From the NCBI GenBank assembly GCA_945886995.1, contig CAMCZJ010000017.1:1-23184 (forward strand): a stretch of 23,184 bases of DNA. Direction: 5' to 3'. The notes beneath the pieces are model-generated. The model worked only from the letters and a program-made list of their open reading frames with translations. It was not told the origin of the DNA and made no database searches. Source of the DNA: Asaia bogorensis. GTDB taxonomy: Bacteria; Pseudomonadota; Alphaproteobacteria; Acetobacterales; Acetobacteraceae. A program made the translations under genes and the position numbers. Within the stretch, counting starts at the first letter, position 1; every line of letters begins with the position of its first letter. Positions 1-6,288 of this stretch are shown piece by piece.

Positions 1-1
1 G

Positions 2-388
2 ATGGAGGAAGTGGATCGCCCCGGTAATCGTATCGCGGTGACCGCGCGCGCGGCTTATGATCTCTGGCTGGAACGCAATATCCATCAGGCGAAACTGATC
101 CGCTCCGCAACACTTGATGCCGCGTTTGAGCAATTCGCGGCCGAGAAGCTTGAAGTGCTGGCGGGGCTGCGCCCGAAGCTGCTCTCAGACATCGAAAAAA
201 TGCCCGGCGCGCGGATTTTGGATGGCCAATTCACTGCCGTGCAGCAGGCGATCGGCACTGCCAAGCACAATACCGCCGCCACCGCTTTCCTGGCGGATTT
301 CGTCGAAAAGGCGAAGGCTTCCGGCCTGGTGGCGCGCTTCATTGCGGAACATAAGGTGCTTGGGCTTTCGGTGGCGCCGCCCGCCTGA
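2..388 (+). CDS. Periplasmic solute-binding protein, C-terminal part (5' end outside window)
   Basis: The reading frame is open from the window edge to the TGA at 386-388. The Met at its first codon is probably internal, so this is the last ~128 residues of a longer protein. The segment DRPGNRIAVTARAAYDLWL and the tail ending GLSVAPPA look like the C-terminal lobe of family 3-type (amino-acid-like) ABC substrate-binding proteins common in Acetobacteraceae and relatives. Such proteins bind a small solute in the periplasm and deliver it to an ABC permease. The signal peptide and N-terminal lobe are missing, and any permease or ATPase partners would lie upstream. A large hairpin starts 12 bp after the stop. 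Family recognition rests on remembered similarity rather than a diagnostic motif, so the substrate is unknown. Confidence 0.6.
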   Translation: MEEVDRPGNRIAVTARAAYDLWLERNIHQAKLIRSATLDAAFEQFAAEKLEVLAGLRPKLLSDIEKMPGARILDGQFTAVQQAIGTAKHNTAATAFLADFVEKAKASGLVARFIAEHKVLGLSVAPPA

Positions 389-400
389 TCACCTTTGCTG

Positions 401-450
401 ATTGTAACGGCGCGGCGGGCGGACATGCCTGCTGCGCCTTCTGTTACAAT
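401..450 (+). terminator. Large composite hairpin downstream of the binding-protein gene
   Basis: Perfect 8-bp outer arms ATTGTAAC (401-408) and GTTACAAT (443-450) enclose an inner stem. Positions 409-420 pair with 427-438, mostly G-C with two G-T wobbles, around a 6-nt loop. A 4-nt bulge (439-442) separates the two stems on the 3' side. It lies 12 bp after the stop codon at 388, so a transcription-termination or mRNA 3'-end stabilising role is likely. No U-tract follows immediately; the nearest T-run is at about 472-477. Confidence 0.55.
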
Positions 451-479
451 AAGTTCTTCTCCGACAGCCTTATTTTTTC

Positions 480-493
480 TTGACCCATATCAA
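480..493. promoter_or_regulatory. FNR/FixK/CRP-family-type box upstream of usp
   Basis: The sequence TTGAC-CCAT-ATCAA is a near-perfect match to the dyad TTGAT-N4-ATCAA bound by FNR/FixK-type regulators, with only the fifth base deviating. Its centre (486.5) lies 41.5 bp before position 528. A TATGCA hexamer at 516-521 would serve as a -10 element for a start at 528. This is the classical class II activator geometry. It suggests that the downstream universal stress protein is switched on by low oxygen or a related signal; this is inference from motif and spacing. Confidence 0.55.
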
Positions 494-511
494 CGCTGGT
501 TTGCGCGCGCG

Positions 512-529
512 GCGATATGCACATATCGC
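512..529. promoter_or_regulatory. 18-bp palindrome over the predicted -10 region of usp
   Basis: GCGATATG-CA-CATATCGC is an inverted repeat with perfect 8-bp arms and a 2-bp spacer. It covers the proposed -10 element and start point, so a bound protein would block RNA polymerase. It could be an operator for a second regulator. The factor is unknown, and a chance palindrome cannot be excluded. Confidence 0.4.
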
Positions 530-578
530 GGCGGCATCGCCTTGCGGCTTGCCCCCAGAACCAATCAAAACGCCATCA

Positions 579-593
579 CGGGTGCGTCACCCG
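579..593 (+). promoter_or_regulatory. Small hairpin in the usp 5' leader
   Basis: CGGGTG-CGT-CACCCG forms a perfect 6-bp stem with a 3-nt loop. It lies about 18 bp before the GGAGAAA ribosome-binding site (611-617). It may shape leader mRNA stability; no function is proven. Confidence 0.35.
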
Positions 594-622
594 AAAGATG
601 CGCGGCAGCCGGAGAAACCGTA

Positions 623-1432
623 ATGACTTTCACCAGTATTCTGACCCATCTTGACCCCGCCAGAGCCACAGAGGCGGAAGCCGTCACCACAACGCCACTT
701 GCGCTTGCAGAAGCCTTTTCAGCCCATGTGACGGCGCTGATTTTCCCGATGAATAGCGCGCTTACCGCGCCCACGCCGGCGGATGATGCCACAAACTTGC
801 TGGAAGACCGCGCTGCCGAGGCATTTGCGGCAGCCGCACAACGTCGCGGCGTGGCGTATCAGACCAGGAAGCGCACCAACTTCGCCTATGGCAATGGGGA
901 AGCCTTCGCTGATCACCTGCGTGTGAGTGATCTGGCGGTGCTGACAGGGCTCGGCGCACCAGGCGTTGCTGCGCAAATTCTTCAGCAGGCAGCGATTTTT
1001 GACACAGGCCGGCCGGTGCTGCTGGTGCCCCAGGCGCGGCCTTTGGCCGGTTTGCCGCAGCGCATTCTAGTGGCGTGGGATGCCAGCCCCGCTTCGGTCC
1101 GCGCCATCCATGGCGCGCTGCCGCTGATCCGCGGCGCGGCCGAGACCATCATCGCCACCATCACCGATGACAAGGAATTGCGCCCCGGCCAATCCGGGAT
1201 CGAGCTTACCCATCTGCTCGCCCGCCACGGCGCCAAACCGCGCTTCATGTCCCTGCAGCGCGGCAGTGGTGGCGTGCTGGAACGGCTTTTGGCGGCAGCA
1301 GCCGATACGGAATCGGATATGCTGGTGATGGGCGCGGTGCGGCACTCACCGCTGCGCACGATGGTGTTTGGTAGCGCCACGGCGGATGTGCTGGCCAATG
1401 GGCCGAGGCTGCCGACGCTACTTGCGGCCTGA
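623..1432 (+). CDS. Universal stress protein, tandem-domain type
   Basis: This is a cytoplasmic protein of the UspA family (269 aa), whose members support survival under starvation, redox or oxygen stress. The second domain begins at RILVAWDASP (about 147-156), a typical Usp beta1 segment with the adenine-side Asp. It ends with the motif MGAVRHSPLRTMVFGSAT (236-253), corresponding to the nucleotide-binding loop G-2x-G-9x-G-S/T. Here Arg240 replaces the second glycine, so ATP binding may be altered. The first ~140 residues look like a degenerate Usp domain. The ATG at 623 is chosen over upstream in-frame codons (the frame is open from 395) because GGAGAAA lies 5 bp before it and the sequence matches the family N-terminus. 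The upstream region carries an FNR-type box and a palindrome, suggesting anaerobic or redox control. It converges on the next gene with an 11-bp gap. Confidence 0.85.
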   Translation: MTFTSILTHLDPARATEAEAVTTTPLALAEAFSAHVTALIFPMNSALTAPTPADDATNLLEDRAAEAFAAAAQRRGVAYQTRKRTNFAYGNGEAFADHLRVSDLAVLTGLGAPGVAAQILQQAAIFDTGRPVLLVPQARPLAGLPQRILVAWDASPASVRAIHGALPLIRGAAETIIATITDDKELRPGQSGIELTHLLARHGAKPRFMSLQRGSGGVLERLLAAAADTESDMLVMGAVRHSPLRTMVFGSATADVLANGPRLPTLLAA

Positions 1433-1443
1433 CGCCGCGTGAA

Positions 1444-2589
1444 TCACCCCAAGGGCAGCGCCAGCAAATCCTTCAGCAATTCCACCGTGCGTGCGGGTTG
1501 TTCCTGCTGCACCCAATGCCCCGCGCCGGGGACCAGATGCGCCGCCGCCATGCGTGTGCAGGCAATGCCCTGCATGCGCTCAAAGGCGCCGGGCGCCTGA
1601 AACACACCCCAATCCGCGGCACCCGCGATGAAGATCGAAGGCACATCAATGCTGCGCCCGGCGAATAGCGCCAAATCCGCATTCACATCTGGCGCGAAGC
1701 GAGTGCGATACCAATTGAGCCCGCCCTGAAACCCAGTGCGGCCATATTCCGCCGCATAAACCGCCATTTCCGCTTCCGTCATCCAGGCGCAGCCGGCAAC
1801 CTCGGCAGCACTTGGCATTTCATGCGCCACCGTCTCCGGCATCGTCTCCGCGCGGTCCATGACGTAATAGGTCGGCAGTTTCGCCATTTCATCAGCCGAC
1901 CAATCGCGCAGCTTATGCGGTTTGTTGGCGGCCCAATCGGCGCTTTTGTGGTGGTAATAGGCGCGCATGAAGGCGTGCAGCCCTTGCGCCGCGCCCATCA
2001 TATCCGCATTGGCTGGGCGCGTGGCGTAATAGGCGTGGTAGTGTTTGCGCGGGCGCGGCAAAGCAGCCAAAGCCTCATCCAACCCCGGCATGGCGGAAGA
2101 ACCGCTGGATTGCTGCCCTGGCTTTGGCCAATCCGGCCCGCCGGCGAAAGGTGCGCTCATGAGCGCCACACGGCGAAACACATCGGGCCGCGTCAACGCG
2201 CACCAGGCAGCTACCGGAGATCCGAAATCATGCCCGATCACCGCCGCCACTTCCCGGTAGCCAAGCGCCGCCACCACGCCCAGCGCATCACGCACCAGAT
2301 TGGTCAGGCGGAAAGGCGCGAGCGGCGCATCATATTCCGTATCGCACCCCGTAGTGCGGCCATAACCGCGCTGATCCGGCGCCACCACGTGATAGCCCAG
2401 CGCGGCCAAGGGCAGCATCACATGCCGCCAGGAATAGGCGAGTTCCGGAAAGCCATGCAGCAAAAAAAGGCAGGGCCGGCCCGGCGTTTCATGCCCGGCT
2501 TCCAGCACATGCACGCGCAGCCCATTGATGCCTTCCAGAAAGCGGGAGCGGATGCCTTGCGGCAGGGTTGGTGAGCTGAGCGATTCCAT
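1444..2589 (-). CDS. Alpha/beta hydrolase, epoxide hydrolase-like
   Basis: This is a soluble alpha/beta-hydrolase-fold enzyme (381 aa) of the epoxide hydrolase subfamily, which opens epoxides with water through an aspartyl-ester intermediate. Visible signatures are the oxyanion motif HGFPE (45-49), PDQRGYG (71-77) and the nucleophile elbow GHDFGS with Asp121 (Asp rather than Ser, separating it from esterases). A cap segment ending FQGGLNWYR (287-295) holds a candidate catalytic Tyr, the likely charge-relay acid is in AGAADWG (Asp326), and His358 is in GAGHWV. The start at 2589 is preceded on the minus strand by AGGA at a good distance. It is divergent from the acyl-CoA synthetase with about 97 bp between starts. 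A haloalkane dehalogenase-like activity is a less likely alternative; the natural substrate cannot be read from sequence. Confidence 0.82.
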   Translation of the reverse strand: MESLSSPTLPQGIRSRFLEGINGLRVHVLEAGHETPGRPCLFLLHGFPELAYSWRHVMLPLAALGYHVVAPDQRGYGRTTGCDTEYDAPLAPFRLTNLVRDALGVVAALGYREVAAVIGHDFGSPVAAWCALTRPDVFRRVALMSAPFAGGPDWPKPGQQSSGSSAMPGLDEALAALPRPRKHYHAYYATRPANADMMGAAQGLHAFMRAYYHHKSADWAANKPHKLRDWSADEMAKLPTYYVMDRAETMPETVAHEMPSAAEVAGCAWMTEAEMAVYAAEYGRTGFQGGLNWYRTRFAPDVNADLALFAGRSIDVPSIFIAGAADWGVFQAPGAFERMQGIACTRMAAAHLVPGAGHWVQQEQPARTVELLKDLLALPLG

Positions 2590-2651
2590 GGCGGTGTTCC
2601 TATTGCTTCACCCCATCCCGCCTGAAGCGCGCCCCACAATCAAGCCCCGCA

Positions 2652-2680
2652 TTGACGCGCGCCCCGGCTGGCGAGACTCT
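2652..2680 (+). promoter_or_regulatory. Candidate promoter placing the acyl-CoA ligase start at the transcript 5' end
   Basis: TTGACG (2652-2657) is a good -35 element. After a 17-bp spacer comes a weak -10 (GACTCT, 2675-2680). The expected transcription start is at about 2687, which is the ATG itself. No Shine-Dalgarno sequence precedes that ATG, so leaderless translation is possible. The poor -10 makes this tentative. Confidence 0.3.
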
Positions 2681-2686
2681 GCCCCC

Positions 2687-4231
2687 ATGCAGGATGGTAT
2701 TCCCTGGTCTTCGGACCTTCTGACCCTGGCGCAGCGCTTCGGCCCGCGTATCGCCGTCACCGATGGCAGCGCCACGCTTACTTATTCGACGCTTTCGGCC
2801 CGCGCCCATGGTCTAGCGCGGCGGCTGATCGCGGAAGGCTTCAAGCCTGGCCAGCCGGTCGCGACCTTCGTGCCCAATGGCTGCGATGCGCCCTGGGTCA
2901 GCTATGGCCTGACCATGGCCGGCGTGGCTGAAACCCCCTGCAATACGGGTTCGACCGATGCGGAACTCGGCTGGTATGCGGAATTGACCGGCTTCAAGCG
3001 CATCATCGCACCGCAAGCATCTTGCGCGCGGCTTGCGGGGCTGGGGTTCGACCCGCTCGCACTGGAAGATATCGCCCCGGATGACAGCACCGCGCCGCTG
3101 CCGCCCGTGCCATCCGATGCCTGGGGGCGGATCATTTTCACCTCTGGCACCACGGGCAAGCCAAAGGCCATTCTGCATAGCCATGGTGGGCGATACCTCG
3201 CCAATATCCTGCAACGCGCCGTGCTGCCCTTCACGCCGGAACCAGGTGATCGGGTGCTGCTGATGACGCCCTTCACCCATGGCGCGGCGCTGATCACCTA
3301 TGCCTGGCTTGATCATGGGGGCGAGGTTGTCTTGCAGGATGGCGTGCGGGCCGAGCGTATTGCACCTGTTTTCGCCGCCCCCGCGCTTGCCGCGATTTTC
3401 GCCCCGCCCACCGTGCTGGCCAAGCTTTTGGCACTATTCCCAGGCCAGGCCGTGCCAGGGCTGAAGGTCATTTTCTGCGGCACGCAAACCCTGACGCGCG
3501 ATCTTTACGCCCGCGCCGCGGCGCAATTCGGCCCGGTGGTGCGCGTGACCTATGGCATGAGCGAATGCTTCAACCCCATCACCGTGCTGGAAGGCCCGGA
3601 TGTGGCGGCTGCGATGGATGAAGCCGAGGATGGCCTGGGCGCGAACCTCGGCTGGCCCGCAACCGGCGTTGAAATCGCCATTAGGGATGAAGCCGGCGCG
3701 CCCCTACCGCAGGGCGATGCGGGCGATATCTGGCTGCGCGCCCGGCATATGAATATCGGCATGATCGGCGCGGATGGGTTTTTGCCACGCCCCGCCGGCG
3801 CCTGGCATCGCACCGGCGATCTGGGCGCGGTAGATACGCGCGGGCGGCTCCGCCTCTCGGGCCGGGCTTCGGATGTGATGAAAAGCGGTGGCTACCGCGT
3901 CCACCCGGCCGAGATCGAGACCACTTTGGAACCCGCCGCCCAGGGACGCGCGCTCTGCGTTTTGGGCCTGCCCTCCGATTATTGGGGCGAGGTGATCATT
4001 GCGGTGGCCGAGGGTCTGCCGGCGGGGTGGGAGCATGCCGCCCTGCCGCTGGCGGAAGATTTGGCCAAGCATAAGCGCCCACGCGCCTGGCTGGCGCTGC
4101 CCGAATTGCCGCGCAATGCACAGGGCAAGGTGGTGCGCGCCCGCGTGCGGGATGCGGTACTGGCGCGCTGGCGGCTGCAAGATGGGCCGCATCCGCGGTT
4201 GATACCGGCCCCTGCTGAAAAGGATGAATGA
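2687..4231 (+). CDS. AMP-binding acyl-CoA synthetase / acid-CoA ligase
   Basis: This is an adenylate-forming enzyme (514 aa) that activates a carboxylic acid to acyl-AMP and then to acyl-CoA. Core motifs appear in order: P-loop TSGTTGKPK (152-160), YGMSE (289-293), TGDLG (376-380), the hinge GRASDVMKSGGYRVHPAE (392-409) and the C-terminal catalytic Lys481 in NAQGKV. Length is typical of the class I ligase family. ATG 2687 is chosen because the protein then starts just before the usual N-terminal region. The frame is open upstream to 2525, but that stretch would overlap the divergent hydrolase; an alternative ATG at 2588 is possible. There is no clear Shine-Dalgarno. hemJ follows after 3 bp, so the two are probably co-transcribed although functionally unrelated. 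The acid substrate (fatty, cyclic or aromatic) cannot be decided. Confidence 0.85.
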   Translation: MQDGIPWSSDLLTLAQRFGPRIAVTDGSATLTYSTLSARAHGLARRLIAEGFKPGQPVATFVPNGCDAPWVSYGLTMAGVAETPCNTGSTDAELGWYAELTGFKRIIAPQASCARLAGLGFDPLALEDIAPDDSTAPLPPVPSDAWGRIIFTSGTTGKPKAILHSHGGRYLANILQRAVLPFTPEPGDRVLLMTPFTHGAALITYAWLDHGGEVVLQDGVRAERIAPVFAAPALAAIFAPPTVLAKLLALFPGQAVPGLKVIFCGTQTLTRDLYARAAAQFGPVVRVTYGMSECFNPITVLEGPDVAAAMDEAEDGLGANLGWPATGVEIAIRDEAGAPLPQGDAGDIWLRARHMNIGMIGADGFLPRPAGAWHRTGDLGAVDTRGRLRLSGRASDVMKSGGYRVHPAEIETTLEPAAQGRALCVLGLPSDYWGEVIIAVAEGLPAGWEHAALPLAEDLAKHKRPRAWLALPELPRNAQGKVVRARVRDAVLARWRLQDGPHPRLIPAPAEKDE

Positions 4232-4234
4232 CCC

Positions 4235-4687
4235 ATGGTGATTGAGGCCCTCGCCCCCTTCTATGCCTGGACCAAGGCGCTGCATCTGATCAGCGTTTTT
4301 GCCTGGATGGCAGGGCTTTTCTACCTGCCCCGGCTGTATGTGTATCACACGCAACAGGCGCCAGGTTCCGCCCAGGTGGTGCTATTCAAGATCATGGAAA
4401 GGCGCCTGCTGCGGGCCATCATGAACCCGGCGATGATCGCTACCTGGCTGTTCGGGCTGCTGCTGATCCTGACCCCGGGCGTGGTGGATTGGCGTGCGGG
4501 CTGGTGGCACGGCAAGCTTTTCGGGCTTCTGGGCATGACTGCCTTTCACATGGATCTGGCCCGCGCCCGGCGCCTTTTTGCCGAGGACCGCAACACCCGG
4601 AGCGAAAGGTCCTGGCGCATCGCCAATGAGGTGCCGACGCTGCTCCTGATCCTGATTGTCATTATGGTGATCGTGAAGCCATTTTGA
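4235..4687 (+). CDS. hemJ: Protoporphyrinogen IX oxidase HemJ
   Basis: This is an inner-membrane haem-biosynthesis enzyme (150 aa) that oxidises protoporphyrinogen IX to protoporphyrin IX in many alphaproteobacteria lacking HemG/HemY. Four hydrophobic segments are visible. The conserved His17 in TKALHLISVFAWMAG and Lys94 in WWHGKLFGLLG match the residues regarded as important for haem binding and activity in this family. The segment LPRLYVYH and the C-terminal membrane helix are also typical, and the length is normal. It starts 3 bp after the ligase stop and lies 235 bp upstream of rho, the neighbour seen in many alphaproteobacteria. The usual upstream partner hemE is absent and an acyl-CoA ligase takes its place. 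Confidence 0.92.
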   Translation: MVIEALAPFYAWTKALHLISVFAWMAGLFYLPRLYVYHTQQAPGSAQVVLFKIMERRLLRAIMNPAMIATWLFGLLLILTPGVVDWRAGWWHGKLFGLLGMTAFHMDLARARRLFAEDRNTRSERSWRIANEVPTLLLILIVIMVIVKPF

Positions 4688-4695
4688 TCCTAGAG

Positions 4696-4724
4696 TTGAC
4701 GAGGGGCCGCGGGCTTCATAGATA
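4696..4724 (+). promoter_or_regulatory. Predicted promoter of rho
   Basis: TTGACG (4696-4701), a 17-bp spacer and TAGATA (4719-4724) form a plausible sigma-70-type promoter 9 bp after the hemJ stop. Transcription would start near 4731, giving a rho leader of about 190 nt. The -35 is strong and the -10 matches only partly. The promoter overlaps the 5' arm of the hairpin at 4698-4751. Confidence 0.45.
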
Positions 4725-4922
4725 AAGGATCCTTCCTCTCGCGGCCCCGTCGATCCCGGATCGGCGCTGCCGCATTCCCCTTCTACCCGTTAACGGGACA
4801 TTCATGGATGCGCCGCCTTCTGCGGTTAGCTTCCGGCAACATCGGTCAAACCGCCCTTTGGGCGTGCGGCGCCGCGGTTCGGGTCCCGATTTCTCAAGCC
4901 TCACGGAACGCCAAGGCACAAA
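4698..4922 (+). promoter_or_regulatory. Structured rho leader region (hemJ-rho intergenic)
   Basis: Several inverted repeats are packed into this stretch. GGGGCCGCG (4703-4711) pairs with CGCGGCCCC (4740-4748), extended by GAC/GTC outside a 2-nt bulge. CGATC-CCG-GATCG is at 4751-4763. The perfect palindrome CCCGTTAACGGG is at 4786-4797. CCGC-CTTCT-GCGG is at 4813-4825. The segment from about 4731 to 4790 is rich in C and T, as expected of Rho-loading (rut) sites. Rho is autoregulated by leader attenuation in other bacteria, so this region is a candidate for the same control. The first hairpin could also end hemJ transcripts, although it has no U-tract. Confidence 0.45.
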
Positions 4923-6197
4923 ATGCATCTTTCAGAACTTAAGGCGAAAAGCCCCGCGGACCTCCTCGCATTCGCTGAGGAATTGCAGATTGAAAACGCA
5001 TCATCACTGCGCAAGCAGGATATGATGTTCGCCATCCTGAAGACCTTCGCCGATAATGATCAGGCGATTTTCGGGGAAGGCACGCTTGAAATCCTCTCCG
5101 ATGGTTTCGGCTATCTGCGCAGCCCGCAGGCGAATTTCTTGCCCGGGCCCGATGATATTTATGTCTCCCCCGCCCAGGTGCGCCGCTTTGGCTTGCGTAC
5201 CGGCGATACGGTGGAAGGCCAGATCCGCGCGCCGAAGGATGGGGAGAGGTACTTCTCTCTGCTCAAGGTCAATGCGATCAATTTCGAAGACCCGGAAAGC
5301 CTGCGTCACCGGATCAATTTCGATAACTTGACGCCGCTTTATCCGAACCGTCGCCTCAAGATGGAAAATCCGGAAGTTGAAAGCGTCGCCAAGGGGCCGA
5401 CCAAGGACAATACCCATCGCGTGATTGATCTGATTTCGCCAATCGGCATGGGCCAGCGCGCCTTGATTGTGGCACCGCCGCGCACGGGTAAAACCGTGAT
5501 GCTGCAGAATATCGCCAAATCCATTACGGCGAATAATCCCGAAGTCTTCCTGATGGTGCTGCTGATTGACGAACGGCCCGAGGAAGTGACCGACATGGCC
5601 CGCACCGTGCGTGGTGAAGTGGTGGCCAGCACCTTTGACGAACCGGCGACGCGCCATGTGCAAGTGACCGAAATGGTGCTGGAAAAAGCCAAGCGCCTGG
5701 TGGAACACAAGCGCGATGTCGTGATTTTGCTGGACAGCATCACGCGCTTGGGCCGCGCCTATAACTCGGTTGTGCCGTCCTCCGGCAAGGTGCTGACTGG
5801 CGGTGTGGATGCCAATGCGCTGCAGCGCCCGAAGCGCTTCTTTGGTGCGGCGCGCAATATCGAAGAAGGCGGGTCGCTCACCATCATCGCGACGGCGCTG
5901 ATCGATACTGGCAGCCGTATGGATGAAGTGATTTTCGAAGAATTCAAAGGCACGGGCAATTGCGAAATCGTGCTGGATCGGAAGCTTTCCGATAAGCGCA
6001 CCTTCCCCGCGATTGACATCACCAAATCCGGCACCCGCAAGGAAGAATTGCTGGTGGATCGCGGCACGCTATCCAAGATGTGGGTGCTGCGCCGCATTCT
6101 GAACCCGATGGGCACACAGGATGCGATGGAATTCCTGTTGGACAAGCTGAAATACAGCAAGACCAATCAGGATTTCTTCGACGCGATGAATACCTGA
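4923..6197 (+). CDS. rho: Transcription termination factor Rho
   Basis: This is a hexameric RNA-dependent ATPase/helicase (424 aa) that ends transcription of untranslated RNA. The N-terminal domain is at about 1-45. The primary RNA-binding cold-shock-like fold contains GFGYLRSP (61-68). The Walker A motif APPRTGKT is at 184-191, Walker B LLDSITR at 269-275, the secondary RNA-binding Q-loop LTGGVDANAL at 291-300, and the conserved C-terminal segment DRKLSDKRTFPAID at 352-365. Length is normal and there is no insertion in the N-terminal domain. The start at 4923 matches the family N-terminus MHLSELK; upstream AAGG gives a weak ribosome-binding site. The long structured leader suggests autoregulation. 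The genes downstream are rhamnose-pathway genes rather than the mnmE/gidA/parAB cluster often found after rho in this class. Confidence 0.98.
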   Translation: MHLSELKAKSPADLLAFAEELQIENASSLRKQDMMFAILKTFADNDQAIFGEGTLEILSDGFGYLRSPQANFLPGPDDIYVSPAQVRRFGLRTGDTVEGQIRAPKDGERYFSLLKVNAINFEDPESLRHRINFDNLTPLYPNRRLKMENPEVESVAKGPTKDNTHRVIDLISPIGMGQRALIVAPPRTGKTVMLQNIAKSITANNPEVFLMVLLIDERPEEVTDMARTVRGEVVASTFDEPATRHVQVTEMVLEKAKRLVEHKRDVVILLDSITRLGRAYNSVVPSSGKVLTGGVDANALQRPKRFFGAARNIEEGGSLTIIATALIDTGSRMDEVIFEEFKGTGNCEIVLDRKLSDKRTFPAIDITKSGTRKEELLVDRGTLSKMWVLRRILNPMGTQDAMEFLLDKLKYSKTNQDFFDAMNT

Positions 6198-6230
6198 CCG
6201 GGGCGGGTCACCGCGCGGTCATGCTACTGA

Positions 6231-6277
6231 CATAATGGGCTGTTCGGATAATGTTGCATTCGAACAGCCATAATGGG
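6231..6277 (+). repeat. Hairpin flanked by direct repeats between rho and rmlB
   Basis: Perfect 9-bp arms GGCTGTTCG (6238-6246) and CGAACAGCC (6261-6269) are extended inward by three more pairs (one G-T). The element is bracketed by two copies of CATAATGGG (6231-6239 and 6269-6277). A third ATAATG lies in the 5' arm/loop (6248-6253). It could be the rho terminator, an operator or promoter element for rmlB (CATAAT and GATAAT resemble -10 boxes), or a small mobile-element remnant. There is no U-tract. Confidence 0.5.
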
Positions 6278-6288
6278 TGGGGCGTTTC

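Noticed and set aside
395..622. In-frame N-terminal extension of the universal stress protein
   Set aside because: It would run through the 3' half of the large hairpin, the FNR-type box and the palindrome. The ATG at 623 has a good ribosome-binding site and a family-like start.
1822..2574. 250-aa open frame on the plus strand
   Set aside because: It is opposite the epoxide hydrolase-like gene; Arg/His-rich with no recognisable domain.
4804..5025. 73-aa open frame in the rho leader, considered as a leader peptide
   Set aside because: It has no ribosome-binding site, overlaps rho out of frame by about 100 bp, and is Arg/Ser-rich. The structured leader explains the region better.
5004..5708. 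234-aa open frame on the minus strand
   Set aside because: It is antisense to rho, and its His- and Gln-rich composition is typical of a shadow frame.
6195..6221. TGACCG...CGGTCA dyad at the rho stop as an intrinsic terminator
   Set aside because: The arms are only 6 bp with no U-tract; the stronger dyad at 6238-6269 is a better candidate.
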